56,170 nt of DNA from Thermoproteota archaeon (GCA_027491415.1 JAOZFH010000035.1:1-56170); one strand, 5' to 3'; shown: positions 16,446-25,224, counted from the stretch's first letter. Numbers and translations are program-made. The notes: a model not told the origin generated them from the letters alone.

Positions 16446-16568
16446 TCATATCTCGGTGATCACCTCCAACCTCATCGGCCCCCAGTAGCCCTTTGGGGAT
16501 ATATATTCAATTTTCCCGGGAGATGATGGGCAGCTAATCCACGCTACGTCGGTGATTGGGTACCTCAT
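16446..16568 (-). CDS. Small ORF (40 codons) coupled to the membrane RecA-fold gene, KaiC C-terminus-like
   Basis: ATG 16568 overlaps the stop of the upstream gene (atga). The product reads MRYPITDVAWIS... and ...ISPKGYWGPMRLEVITEI. Both the YPITD strand and the GPMRLE ending match the C terminus of the neighbouring KaiC-like ATPase (AITDSGFIVLGPMRLE). It is therefore either a small partner protein or the natural C terminus of the preceding RecA-fold protein split off by the atga junction (aaaagatgagg could also allow -1 slippage). Too short for standard gene callers; judged real on motif match and coupling. Confidence 0.5.
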   Translation of the reverse strand: MRYPITDVAWISCPSSPGKIEYISPKGYWGPMRLEVITEI

Positions 16569-17974
16569 CTTTTCCGGGCGGAGAGCGCCTCCTCCTTCGG
16601 TTTGCTCGTCGCGCTTGAAAGCCTCAGATCAACGATCTCGCTGGCGATCATCTCAAATTCGGCGAGCTCACTCTCTGAGTGAGCCTCGGGGAATATCGTC
16701 GCGAACATGATCGCCCCGGACGACTTCAACTTGGGTTGGACGGAGGACAACATCTCCACAACCCTCTCGTGGCCGTTGACCGCCACCAGGTCGGTCAGGC
16801 TGTCCAGAATTATCACCGCCCCCTTCACCTCGGCCAGCCTGTGCAGGGCCCCGCTGACGTGCTGGACGTCAACCGGGATCCTGAACGTCCGGACCCCGGG
16901 GTTCCCAAGGTCGTGCCCGTCGGCAAACGTCGACAGGTGAATGACCAGCTCCGCCTCTTCGGTTAGGGGCCCAAATAAATCCAGTAGGGAGCCTCTCCGC
17001 GTCAGCAAGATTGCTGGGCGGCCATTGGGTAGAGACGTCTTTAGAGAGAGGTACAGCCTCTCGATGAACCGGGCTCCAGGCGTCCCCTCCACCAGGTAGA
17101 CCCCAGACTTATCGACCTGGAACTCCACCGGGGAGGGGGCCAGCAGGGACGTCGAGCCAGAGAAGTAGAGGAGTGGCGGGAGGGCCAGGGCGCCCGCTGC
17201 CACCGCGGAGCCGCGCCCCCAGATGCTGACCAGGATGGGGGGGAGGTAGATCAGGTCGTCCGCCAGCATGACCAGCGAGGCGGTCAGCCCGGCCAGGTAC
17301 CCGCCAAGCAGGCTGGATATGAGCCACCTGCTCGGGCCCCTCATCCCAGGCACGATCGTCGACAGTCTCATCGCGGGCAAGGAGAGCACCAGGACGAACG
17401 CCAGGTGGACGAGGGCGTCCGGCATCTCCGGCGTTGGCCTGAGGCCGTACTCCCACCCGAGGAGTCTCTGCGCCGCCGCCGCGGCCGGGGCTCCCAGCAC
17501 CCAGATAACCGAGGCTCCGAGGAGGTTGACCCTGGGGGGCGGCCTCAGGTACCGCAAAAACGCGGCCAACTTTGTGACGGCAGTCGAGATGAACCACGAC
17601 ATCCCCAGAGCGCCGACCACGAGGCTGGCCGCCCCCAGCGCCCTGGTCGCGGGGGTGAGCTCGAACGTAGCGCGCATCAGCATTACGTAGGTTCCGAAGG
17701 CCAGCAGCAGGGCGCTAGACAGGGAGTGACCCCAGTCGGGCAGGAGGAAGGATTCGACTCTCTCCTTCCAAGTCACGAAGAATGTGAATAGGAGAACCAC
17801 GGTCAACATGGTCGCGCCCGCCCTTAGGAGGAGATCCACCGGATCAAAGGACTTGGGAATCCAGTTTTGAGAATCGTAGATCGTGTACGCAAATGCGGCG
17901 GCTATCCAGGCTCCCGAGAGACCCAGTGAGATCACTACCGTCCTGAGGGGATCCCTGTGGGCTAGATGGCTCAT
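16565..17974 (-). CDS. Polytopic membrane protein with cytosolic RecA-fold (DUF835-like) domain
   Basis: 469 residues. Seven or eight hydrophobic helices occupy residues about 10-270, e.g. VVISLGLSGAWIAAAFAYTIY, MLTVVLLFTFFVTW, LGAASLVVGALGMSWFIS. The C-terminal third resembles a RecA/KaiC fold without Walker A, as in DUF835: VEGTPGARFIERLYLSL, GRPAILLTRRGS, GAVIILDSLTDLVAVNG and FEMIASEIVDLRL. Membrane input passed to the KaiC-like ATPase is a plausible role (inference). ATG 17974 follows ggagagg by eight bases; upstream TTG 18037 is less likely. A minus-strand A/T-rich cttaattattt near 18040-18050 is a candidate promoter. Confidence 0.7.
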   Translation of the reverse strand: MSHLAHRDPLRTVVISLGLSGAWIAAAFAYTIYDSQNWIPKSFDPVDLLLRAGATMLTVVLLFTFFVTWKERVESFLLPDWGHSLSSALLLAFGTYVMLMRATFELTPATRALGAASLVVGALGMSWFISTAVTKLAAFLRYLRPPPRVNLLGASVIWVLGAPAAAAAQRLLGWEYGLRPTPEMPDALVHLAFVLVLSLPAMRLSTIVPGMRGPSRWLISSLLGGYLAGLTASLVMLADDLIYLPPILVSIWGRGSAVAAGALALPPLLYFSGSTSLLAPSPVEFQVDKSGVYLVEGTPGARFIERLYLSLKTSLPNGRPAILLTRRGSLLDLFGPLTEEAELVIHLSTFADGHDLGNPGVRTFRIPVDVQHVSGALHRLAEVKGAVIILDSLTDLVAVNGHERVVEMLSSVQPKLKSSGAIMFATIFPEAHSESELAEFEMIASEIVDLRLSSATSKPKEEALSARKR

Positions 17975-18102
17975 TGTCCAATCCTCTCCTTTCACGGGCC
18001 ATACGCTTACACTTTTTTGATTAATGCTCGCGGTCAAATAATTAAGTCTTTTGAGTCAATGTTAAACCGTAGGCTTGCAAATAGCCACCCGGGAGCTCGC
18101 TG

Positions 18103-19053
18103 CTAAGGTCTGAGGAACACCACCCTCTTGGAGCGGCTCCTGACGATCTCGAGGAGTCTGGGGAGGTCCCTCTCGAGCAAGGTGAATCCGGCGGCGTTCG
18201 GATGACCTCCCCCCCCGAACGACCTGGCTATCTCGAGGGCGTCTATGGGCCCGCCGCGTCGAGATCTCAGGGACACGCGCGAGTCGTTGCCCCTCCACCT
18301 CCCGAGCGTGACGATCAGATCAACTCGATCCCGAAGGGCCTGGTGTATCAGGGGGGACAAATAGCCCGGAATTCTCCTAGCGTCAACGACGGCGACCAGC
18401 CCGGCAGGTCCAGCGTCTCCGACGCGCGACGGCAGCGACGATATCCACCCTATCTCCTCCGAGTTCACCCTCTCAACCTCAGCCCAAGCTCTCTTGACCT
18501 CTGGAATCTCCAACAGCTCCTCCTCTCGCTCGGGTCTGAGCTCCAAGAGGGATCTCACAATGGAGTTCAGGACCCGATCTCTCTTGCCCGTCCAGAATAT
18601 CCTCTTGACGGCAGACGTGAAGGCGGCGGCGCAGAAGCCCATGTCTCCCGAGTCAACCCTAGACGTCAGCTCCACGAGCCCTCCCAGTTCGGGAACGTCT
18701 ATCCTGCCCGCGAACTCTCTCCATATCACGCTCGCAGCCGACGGGGCCCTCGGATCGAGGATCACGACCTCGGCCCTCTCCCGCGCCAGATCCACGTTGG
18801 ACCGATGGTGATCGAAAAGGATCAGGCTGCCGCCAGCGGGCGGAGGCAGGTCGGCGACCACGTGAAAGCTCTTCCGAGACCTCTGAGCCCTGTCCGGGCT
18901 CTCAAACCTCATGCTCACCTCGCCCCCCAGCGCGGCGTAGATCAGGGCGGCGGATGCCAGCCCGTCCAAGTCCTCCCCGTGAGAGAGAACTGAGTACGGC
19001 GGATCCACGCTCGAGGTGAGCCAGTCCAGGATCTCGACGCCGCGCGGGGGCAA
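18103..19053 (-). CDS. DHH/DHHA1-family phosphoesterase
   Basis: About 316 residues, NrnA/RecJ-like phosphodiesterase, likely acting on short oligonucleotides or phosphonucleotides with Mn. Motifs: SHGEDLDGLASAAL (the DxD variant of motif I), VADLPPPAGG, LILFDHHRSNVD (DHH motif), SRVDSGD and the C-terminal DHHA1 signature GGGGHPNAAGF. TTG 19053 is chosen because ggagg lies eight bases upstream; TTG 19059 is the alternative. Divergent from ribL with a shared TATA box. Confidence 0.82.
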   Translation of the reverse strand: MPPRGVEILDWLTSSVDPPYSVLSHGEDLDGLASAALIYAALGGEVSMRFESPDRAQRSRKSFHVVADLPPPAGGSLILFDHHRSNVDLARERAEVVILDPRAPSAASVIWREFAGRIDVPELGGLVELTSRVDSGDMGFCAAAFTSAVKRIFWTGKRDRVLNSIVRSLLELRPEREEELLEIPEVKRAWAEVERVNSEEIGWISSLPSRVGDAGPAGLVAVVDARRIPGYLSPLIHQALRDRVDLIVTLGRWRGNDSRVSLRSRRGGPIDALEIARSFGGGGHPNAAGFTLLERDLPRLLEIVRSRSKRVVFLRP

Positions 19054-19088
19054 GGCCAACTCCTCCGCAGCCGGTCCAGCGCGCGGGG

Positions 19089-19097
19089 TAAAAATAG
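19089..19097. promoter_or_regulatory. Shared TATA element (taaaaatag)
   Basis: Only A/T-rich element between divergent DHH and ribL genes. It predicts starts near 19067 (minus; 14-nt leader with ggaggag) and 19119 (plus; ATG 19126). Confidence 0.45.
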
Positions 19098-19125
19098 TTC
19101 GCGTGGATCACCGGCCGGGAATCGC

Positions 19126-19575
19126 ATGGGGAGAAAGGTGCTGGTCGCGGGAACCTTCGACATCCTCCACCCCGGCCACGCCAGAATGCTTCAGCACGCC
19201 AAGAAACTCGCTGGACCCGACGGGGAGCTGGTCGTTGTCGTCGCGAGAGACGCGAACGTGAGGGTGTTTAAGGGGAGAGAGCCCATTCTCCCGGAGGAGG
19301 AGAGGGTGTTCATGGTCTCCTGCCTGAAGCCCGTTGACAGGGCCATCCTGGGGGATCCAGAAGATCCACTAGCCACGGTAGAGAGAGAGAGTCCAGATAT
19401 CGTCGCGCTGGGGTACGACCAGTGGCCGGACGAGGACTGGATCAGGGGAGAGCTGAAGAAGAGGGGCCTGGACTGTGAAGTCGTGAGGCTGCCGAAGTTC
19501 GGATCCCCGCACGACTCCACGACCGACATAGTTCGTCGAATAGTCGAGGTGTTCTGCGAGGGGGCGCCCTCGTAG
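19126..19575 (+). CDS. ribL: FAD synthase (FMN adenylyltransferase), archaeal RibL type
   Basis: Transfers AMP from ATP to FMN giving FAD. The 149-residue nucleotidyltransferase-fold protein has VAGTFDILHPGHARML (HxGH nucleotide-binding motif), VVVARDANVR, LPEEERVFMVSCLKPV, IVALGYDQWPDE and the C-terminal FGSPHDSTTDIVRRI (the ISTT-like adenylyl-binding motif with nearby residues). Size and motif order match RibL of methanogens. ATG 19126. Confidence 0.88.
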   Translation: MGRKVLVAGTFDILHPGHARMLQHAKKLAGPDGELVVVVARDANVRVFKGREPILPEEERVFMVSCLKPVDRAILGDPEDPLATVERESPDIVALGYDQWPDEDWIRGELKKRGLDCEVVRLPKFGSPHDSTTDIVRRIVEVFCEGAPS

Positions 19576-19614
19576 GAGGGTAAGACTATTATCGGCTCCT
19601 AGAATTATCCACCT

Positions 19615-19679
19615 GCGGCCGGGGCAGGTGCTGGCAGACCTCTGGGGGGCTTCGCCCTTGGCGCTCGACCCCCGGCCGC
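19615..19679 (+). ncRNA. Candidate structured RNA upstream of metG
   Basis: A perfect 10-bp stem (gcggccgggg 19615-19624 with ccccggccgc 19670-19679) closes a 45-nt interior that itself can fold into two hairpins (aggt...acct 19626-19640 and gggc-ttc-gccc about 19647-19657), a three-way-junction shape. A TATA-like gactattatc at 19583-19592 lies about 26 bp before the first stem base, so transcription could start exactly at the stem. It is not a tRNA: no anticodon arm and no ttcaaat T loop. It may be a free small RNA or a leader element of metG about 100 nt downstream. Confidence 0.4.
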
Positions 19680-19782
19680 AACCCCCTTCTTCAGGGCCCG
19701 CCCGAGATCAATGTTATTATGGCACGGGCGGTGGACCAGCCCTAAGTCCGGCGGGAGGTGCGAGGACCTGGGAAGGTGGATA

Positions 19783-21462
19783 GTGGCCAGCGCGTGGCCC
19801 TACGTCTACTCGCTCCCCCACCTGGGGAACCTGATAGGCGCCCCCCTCTCGGCCGACGTCTACGCTAGGTTCCTCAGGAGGAAGGGGGAGGAGGTCGTCT
19901 TCGTCTCCGGGAGCGACGAGCACGGTACCCCCATAGAGGCCGAGGCGCGCAGGAGGGGGATCCGTCCGAGGCAGCTGACCGACGAGATGCACAGGAAGAT
20001 CTCCTCGCTGTTCGAGGCATTCAGGATCAGCTACGACAACTACACCAGGACCGAGAGCCCCGTGCACGTCAGGTTCGTACAGGAGTTCTACTCCAAGGTC
20101 TACGAGAACGGGCACATATTCGACGAAGAGATAGAGCAGCTCTACTGCGAGAACTGCGGCATATTTCTCCCTGACAGATTCGTCGTAGGGACTTGCCCGT
20201 ACTGCGGCAACCCGAAGGCCTACGGGGACCAGTGCGAGGTCTGTGGCAGGCTCCTGACCCCTCTGGACCTTATAGGGCCGAGGTGTGCGTTCTGCGGGTC
20301 GACTCCGGTCGTTAAAAAGACGAGGCACTGGTTCTTCGACCTGCCGAAGTTCTCCGACGAGCTAAGAGGGTACATAGAGCGGAACGAGAACTTCCCGGAG
20401 AACGCGAGGAACATGTCCCTGGCCATGATAAGGGAGGGCCTCAAGCCCAGGTCAGTCACGAGGGACAACGAGTGGGGCATCCCCGCGCCGTTCCCCGGGG
20501 CGGAGGGGAAGACCATATACGTCTGGATGGAGGCGGTCTTGGGCTACGTGTCGGCCGTGAAGGAGTGGGCCGAGAGGCGGGGGAAGCCCGAGCTGTTCGA
20601 CGAGTTCTGGAAGGACCCCCATACGAGGAGCGTGTACTTCATCGGGAAGGACAACATCCCGTTCCACACGATCATATACCCCGCCCTCCTGATGGCCAGC
20701 GGCCAGGGCTACGTGCTTCCCTACAACGTCAGCTCAACCGAGTTCCTCATGTACGAGGGACAGAAGTTCTCCAAGTCCAAGGGCATCGGGATATGGATGG
20801 ACGAGGCCCTCGAACTCCTGGAGGCGGACTACTGGAGGTACTACCTGATCGCCACCAGGCCAGAGACCAAGGACTCCAGCTTCGCGTGGGCCGACTTCGA
20901 GGCCAAGATCAACAACGAGCTCAACGACGTGCTGGGGAACTTCGTCCACCGCACCCTCACGTTCACGGCCAGCAGGTTTGGAGGTGAGGTCCCCGCCCTA
21001 AACCCCTCGGACGAGGAGGCAAGGTCCGCGATATCAAGGGCAGAGGATCTGGCCAAGAGGGCCGAGGACAGCCTGTGGAGGTTCAGGATGAGGGAGGCCC
21101 TCGTAAGGGTAATGGACATCGCCAGGGAGGGTAACGCCTTCCTCAACTCCAGGGCCCCCTGGGCAGACCTCAAGGAGGGCAGGGTCGAGAGGGCAGGGAG
21201 CACGATATCAGCCGCCCTCACGCTGGTGAAGGGCCTGGCGCACTACCTGGAGCCGTTCCTGCCCGACACGTCCGAGAGGCTTTGGGAGATGCTCAGGCTC
21301 GACGGCAGCCCCCACGAGACCACCTGGGACAGCGCCTTCGAGCCCCTGCCTGAGGGGCACCGGATAGGGGATCCCAAGCCCCTGTTCAGAAAGGTGAAGA
21401 AAGAGGAGCTCATCGAGAGGCTTAGGGAGATCAGGGCTGCTCGGGCTCAACCCGAATCTTGA
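19783..21462 (+). CDS. metG: Methionyl-tRNA synthetase
   Basis: Charges tRNA-Met. ASAWPYVYSLPHLGNLIGA holds the class I HIGH-equivalent (HLGN), and GQKFSKSKGIG the KMSKS-equivalent. The zinc knuckle region is duplicated as in archaeal enzymes: YCENCGIFLPDRF, TCPYCGNP, QCEVCGR, RCAFCGS. At 559 residues it lacks the C-terminal tRNA-binding dimerisation domain of bacterial MetRS. GTG 19783 is preferred because ggaaggtgg lies four to five bases upstream and the protein then begins right at the Rossmann strand; the frame is open to ATG 19711. The 3' end overlaps the convergent gene by 32 bp. Confidence 0.93.
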   Translation: MASAWPYVYSLPHLGNLIGAPLSADVYARFLRRKGEEVVFVSGSDEHGTPIEAEARRRGIRPRQLTDEMHRKISSLFEAFRISYDNYTRTESPVHVRFVQEFYSKVYENGHIFDEEIEQLYCENCGIFLPDRFVVGTCPYCGNPKAYGDQCEVCGRLLTPLDLIGPRCAFCGSTPVVKKTRHWFFDLPKFSDELRGYIERNENFPENARNMSLAMIREGLKPRSVTRDNEWGIPAPFPGAEGKTIYVWMEAVLGYVSAVKEWAERRGKPELFDEFWKDPHTRSVYFIGKDNIPFHTIIYPALLMASGQGYVLPYNVSSTEFLMYEGQKFSKSKGIGIWMDEALELLEADYWRYYLIATRPETKDSSFAWADFEAKINNELNDVLGNFVHRTLTFTASRFGGEVPALNPSDEEARSAISRAEDLAKRAEDSLWRFRMREALVRVMDIAREGNAFLNSRAPWADLKEGRVERAGSTISAALTLVKGLAHYLEPFLPDTSERLWEMLRLDGSPHETTWDSAFEPLPEGHRIGDPKPLFRKVKKEELIERLREIRAARAQPES

Positions 21463-22189
21463 TCTCCACGCTCGCCCTGGCCAAGGGGTGCCCCGGGGCG
21501 CCGATCACCAGGCCGACCGAGTCCGTCACGTTGCTGGCGGTGGTGTTGGCGGGTACGGTCAGGGTCCAGCTGATGGTTGCCACCCCGTCCGGGCCGGTCT
21601 TCGCCGGGTTGGGCGTGAACGTGGCGATCCCCGCCCTGCCGGCCATGGACTTCGCGAACACCAGGGCCCCCACCACCGGCCTGCCCAGCTCGTTCCTCAC
21701 GGTGACCGTGATCGTCGCCGAGACGTTCACCGACGTGTTGGCCTGGGAGTGGGCGACGACCTCCTCCGGGTTGACCTCCGCCCGCACCTGCAGCTCGCCG
21801 CCGTAGTAGACGGAGAACGGGACCTCGGCCGTGACCTCCCTCCCCCCCACGGTGGCCACCACCCTAGCGACGTGGAGGCCCACCGAGTAGACCCCCTCCT
21901 CCAGGAAGACCTGAACCGAGGACTCCCTAGACCGCCCCAGATCGAACACCTGCACCGGCTTAAGCTCCGGGCCCTGGAGTATCTCCAGCCTGGCGGTGGA
22001 CGGGACCTCGTCGAACCTGACGGTGATGGTCACGTTTCCGTTCAGGGGGACGTCCTGAGGGTCGGCGATCACCTCCACGCCCGCGCCCCTCATCGCCAGC
22101 GGGGGTACCAGGAGCAGGAGGGCGAGCGCGACATTGAGGGCTAAGGCAAGCTGGAGCTTCCTGTTTCTCGCGAGGCTCACCGAACTCAC
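21431..22189 (-). CDS. Secreted or membrane-anchored Ig-like domain protein
   Basis: 252 residues, role unknown. One N-terminal hydrophobic segment (LQLALALNVALALLLLVPP) acts as signal or anchor. It is followed by two or three beta-sandwich domains; the last is invasin/Big_1-like: VRNELGRPVVGALVFAKS and NPAKTGPDGVATISWTLTVP. Start GTG 22189: the minus-strand TATA (cttaatttt, 22211-22219) is 26 bp upstream, giving a leaderless mRNA. Its stop lies inside the end of convergent metG. Confidence 0.65.
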   Translation of the reverse strand: MSSVSLARNRKLQLALALNVALALLLLVPPLAMRGAGVEVIADPQDVPLNGNVTITVRFDEVPSTARLEILQGPELKPVQVFDLGRSRESSVQVFLEEGVYSVGLHVARVVATVGGREVTAEVPFSVYYGGELQVRAEVNPEEVVAHSQANTSVNVSATITVTVRNELGRPVVGALVFAKSMAGRAGIATFTPNPAKTGPDGVATISWTLTVPANTTASNVTDSVGLVIGAPGHPLARASVEIKIRVEPEQP

Positions 22190-22236
22190 GGGTCGGACCT
22201 GAGATCCCCCAAAATTAAGGTTGACCAGTGGGAACC

Positions 22237-22246
22237 GTTTTTTACC
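22237..22246 (+). promoter_or_regulatory. TATA box of egsA
   Basis: gttttttacc centred about 29 bp before ATG 22271, giving a leaderless or 3-nt leader transcript; distinct from the minus-strand TATA at 22211-22219. Confidence 0.45.
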
Positions 22247-22270
22247 GCGGGTCCCCGGACAACACGACGG

Positions 22271-23392
22271 ATGTTGAGAGGACTCGGCGAGAAGTACGTG
22301 GGCGATCTGGAGCTGATAGAGAGCCCCCGCTACATATTCTTCGGCCCTGACGCCCTGAAGAAGACCAGCGAGACCCTGAGGTCGCTGGAACTCGAAGGGA
22401 AGGCCCTCATAGTGACGGGCGGGGAGCGCACCTCCAAAATAGCCTTGAGGCTGGGCGAGTTCATCGAGGGTGACGGGTACGAGTTCCACGTGCACCAGGT
22501 GACCTCCCGCCACCCCGACGTCAGAGAGGTGGAGGCGGCGTTCAAGAGGCTCAGGGAGTTCGGCGCGGGGTTCGTTATAGGGGTCGGCGGAGGTCGAGTG
22601 CTGGATGTGGCAAAGCTGACCGCCCACTGGGCCGGCGTGAGGTACGTCAGCGTGCCGACCAGCGCGAGCCACGATGGGATAGCCTCTCCGTCCATCAGCT
22701 TTCTGCTGGCCGAGACCGTCAAGGCCGTCAAGGGAGAGAGGTGGGCGAAGCCCGAGTCCCCCACGGCCGTGATCGCCGACACGAGGGTGATAACCCAGGC
22801 CCCGGACGTCACGAGGAAGTCCGGCTTCGGCGACCTGGTCGCCAAGATAACGGCAGTCAGGGATTGGGAGCTGGCCCACAAGTTGAAGGATGAGCCGTAC
22901 AGCGAGTACGCCGCCAGTATGGCCCTCCTGAGCGCCCAGCTGGCCATGCAGCACGCCGAGGACATAAGGCCGGGAACCGAGGAGTCGACCAGGCTCCTGG
23001 TGAAGGCCCTCATAGGGAGCGGGGTCGCCATCAGCATAGCCGGCAGCAGCAGACCGGCCAGCGGGAGTGAACACCTGTTCAGCCACGCCCTGGACAGGCT
23101 CGCCAAGGAGAAGGGGTACAGGAGCGCGCCTCACGGCATACAGTGCGGCCTGGGCGCGATAATGATGGCCTACCTCCAGGGGCAGGATTGGGAGAGGATC
23201 AGGGACAGCCTGAGGGCCGTCGGAGCCCCCGTGACCGCCGAGGAGGCCGGCCTCGAACCGCACGTCGTAGTGGAGGCCCTCACGATCGCCCACACGATCA
23301 GGAAGAGGTACACAATCCTTGGAGAAACTGGACTCACCGAGAACGCCGCCAGGAAGCTTGCGATCAGGACGGGCGTCATCCGCCAGTTCTGA
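22271..23392 (+). CDS. egsA: sn-Glycerol-1-phosphate dehydrogenase
   Basis: Reduces dihydroxyacetone phosphate to glycerol-1-phosphate with NAD(P)H, the stereo-defining first step of archaeal membrane lipids. 373 residues of the iron-dehydrogenase-like fold: FVIGVGGGRVLDVAKLTAH (dinucleotide loop), VSVPTSASHDGIASP (hallmark of G1PDH), SGFGDLVAKITAVRDW with the metal-binding Asp, and the two metal-binding histidines in GSEHLFSHALD and SAPHGIQCGLGAI. Presence of this gene is the firmest proof of archaeal origin. Confidence 0.95.
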   Translation: MLRGLGEKYVGDLELIESPRYIFFGPDALKKTSETLRSLELEGKALIVTGGERTSKIALRLGEFIEGDGYEFHVHQVTSRHPDVREVEAAFKRLREFGAGFVIGVGGGRVLDVAKLTAHWAGVRYVSVPTSASHDGIASPSISFLLAETVKAVKGERWAKPESPTAVIADTRVITQAPDVTRKSGFGDLVAKITAVRDWELAHKLKDEPYSEYAASMALLSAQLAMQHAEDIRPGTEESTRLLVKALIGSGVAISIAGSSRPASGSEHLFSHALDRLAKEKGYRSAPHGIQCGLGAIMMAYLQGQDWERIRDSLRAVGAPVTAEEAGLEPHVVVEALTIAHTIRKRYTILGETGLTENAARKLAIRTGVIRQF

Positions 23393-23417
23393 GGCTTCCC
23401 GTACGCGCCGGCTCCGG

Positions 23418-25208
23418 TCAGGCGTAGTATCGGCCTGAGGCTCTGGCCTCCACATCCAGCCTGGAGCCCGGCTTGTTGACCCTGGGCCTCCCCGTCCTTG
23501 GATCTCTCCTGAACGTTATGCCCACCTCCCTCAGGAACTCGTTCATGCCCCTCTCCACCGGCATGGGGCTCGAGGCGTGCCCCTCAACCCCGGGATCCCC
23601 CGTGAAGAGGATTATGCGGTCCGCCAGCGCCTCTATGGTGATCAGGTCGTGCTCGACGACTATGGCTGCCCTGTCCTCGCCCTCGACCCTCCTCTTGATG
23701 GCCTTGGCGAGGGCTAGTCTCATCTCCACATCCAAGAAGGCGCTCGGCTCGTCCAGGAGGTAGATGTCGGCGTCCATCCCCAGCGTCGCCGCCACGGCCA
23801 CCCTCTGGAGCTCCCCTCCGCTCAGCTCAGAGAGCCTGCGGTCCATCAGCCCGTCCACGCCGAGCCTGTGGAGGACCTCGGCCCTGAAGAAGCTCGAACT
23901 CAGCTGGGAACCCGCCATCGACTTCAGGAGGGAGTAGACGGTTCCGTCCTGCTCCGGCCTGACGTACTGGGGCTTGTAGGCCACCTTGATGTCCTCCGCC
24001 AGGACCTCCCCGCTGGTGGGCTCGATCACGCCAGCCAGCATGGAGACAAACGTGGTCTTGCCGATGCCGTTGGGCCCGACGGCCACGACCACCTCCCCCG
24101 CCCTCAGCTCCCCGGGCTCCACGGTGAGCCGGAAGGCGGAGTCGTACTCCTTGACGAGTTCGCTGTAGCTCACCAGCGGGAGGGTCTCCACCTTCCCGGC
24201 CGTCGACCTCCTGCTGAAGGAGATGCTGTACTCCCTGAACCTGACGTTGTCGTCCGGCAGGTAGCCGTCCAGGAAGATGTTGATGCCCTCCCTGGTCCCG
24301 TGGGGGTAGCTCACCACGCCGAACACGCCCCTCACACCGTAGAGGACGTGGATGTAGTCGCTCAGGTAGTCGAGGACCGCCAGGTCGTGCTCGACCACCA
24401 GCACGCCCTTCCCGGCCTCGGCCAGGCCCCTTATCACGGACGCGATCCTCATCCTCTGGAAGACGTCCAGGTAGTTGCAGGGCTCGTCGAACATGTAGAC
24501 GTCGGCCTCCTTCGAGGAGGCGGCGATCGCTGCGACCCTCTGGAGCTCTCCCCCGCTCAGCTCAGACAGCTTTCGATCCATGAGATCTGACAGGCCCAGT
24601 TCCTCCGCCAGCTCCCTCGCCACCCCCCTCTCGTCAGCCCTCTCCAGGGCCTCCCTCAGCGTTCCTGGGAAGGCCCTGGGAAGGAGGTCGATCCTCTCCG
24701 GCTTGTGGACCACCCTGACCCGGCCGCCGGCCAGCCTCTCCAGGTAGTTCTGGATCTCGGTGCCGCGGAACCTCCTGATGACCTCGTCCCAGTCCAGCTC
24801 GGCGTGGGGGTCGCCCAGGTTGGGGACGAGCTCGCCCGACAGTATCCTCATGATGGTGGTCTTGCCGATGCCGTTGGGCCCGACCAGCCCGACGACGCTT
24901 CCCATCCTCACTATGGGGAGTCTGAAGAGGACAAACCCGTTGACCCCATACCTGTGAATCTCCTCCCCCTCGAGCGGGGCCGGCAGGTTGACTATGAACA
25001 GGGCGGAGAATGGGCACTTCTTGACGCAGATGCCGCAGCCCATGCACAGATCCTCGTCTATCACCAGGAAGCCGTCCTCCAACCTGATGGTGTCCTCCTC
25101 GCCTGCCCTGACGCGCGGGCAGAACTTGATGCACTCCTGGCCGCACTTCCTCGGGTTGCACCGATCCCTGTCGACCACCGCTATCCTTCTTGCGTCCACC
25201 GCCGGCAC
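23418..25208 (-). CDS. Ribosome recycling factor ABCE1 (Rli1)
   Basis: Twin ABC ATPase that splits 70S ribosomes after termination with aPelota/aRF1. The N-terminal domain has two [4Fe-4S] clusters: RDRCNPRKCGQECIKFCP and CMGCGICVKKCPF. First NBD: GPNGIGKTT, LSGGELQRVA, DEPCNYLD; second: GPNGIGKTT, LSGGELQRVA, LLDEPSAFLD. 596 residues is family-typical. GTG 25208 is the start; it follows iorB by 16 nt, so the essential translation factor may share an mRNA with the IorAB fermentation genes. Confidence 0.95.
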   Translation of the reverse strand: MPAVDARRIAVVDRDRCNPRKCGQECIKFCPRVRAGEEDTIRLEDGFLVIDEDLCMGCGICVKKCPFSALFIVNLPAPLEGEEIHRYGVNGFVLFRLPIVRMGSVVGLVGPNGIGKTTIMRILSGELVPNLGDPHAELDWDEVIRRFRGTEIQNYLERLAGGRVRVVHKPERIDLLPRAFPGTLREALERADERGVARELAEELGLSDLMDRKLSELSGGELQRVAAIAASSKEADVYMFDEPCNYLDVFQRMRIASVIRGLAEAGKGVLVVEHDLAVLDYLSDYIHVLYGVRGVFGVVSYPHGTREGINIFLDGYLPDDNVRFREYSISFSRRSTAGKVETLPLVSYSELVKEYDSAFRLTVEPGELRAGEVVVAVGPNGIGKTTFVSMLAGVIEPTSGEVLAEDIKVAYKPQYVRPEQDGTVYSLLKSMAGSQLSSSFFRAEVLHRLGVDGLMDRRLSELSGGELQRVAVAATLGMDADIYLLDEPSAFLDVEMRLALAKAIKRRVEGEDRAAIVVEHDLITIEALADRIILFTGDPGVEGHASSPMPVERGMNEFLREVGITFRRDPRTGRPRVNKPGSRLDVEARASGRYYA

Positions 25209-25224
25209 CCGCTCGGGGGTCGGC

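Noticed and set aside
19615-19679. Possible tRNA upstream of metG
   Set aside because: Long terminal stem resembles an acceptor, but there is no anticodon arm, no D arm signature and no ttcaaat T loop; kept only as a structured RNA candidate.
21431-23455. Very long open frame antisense to egsA joined to the secreted Ig-like gene
   Set aside because: Residues upstream of the hydrophobic segment are the complement of egsA codons and have no protein character; a TATA box and GTG at 22189 give a better start.
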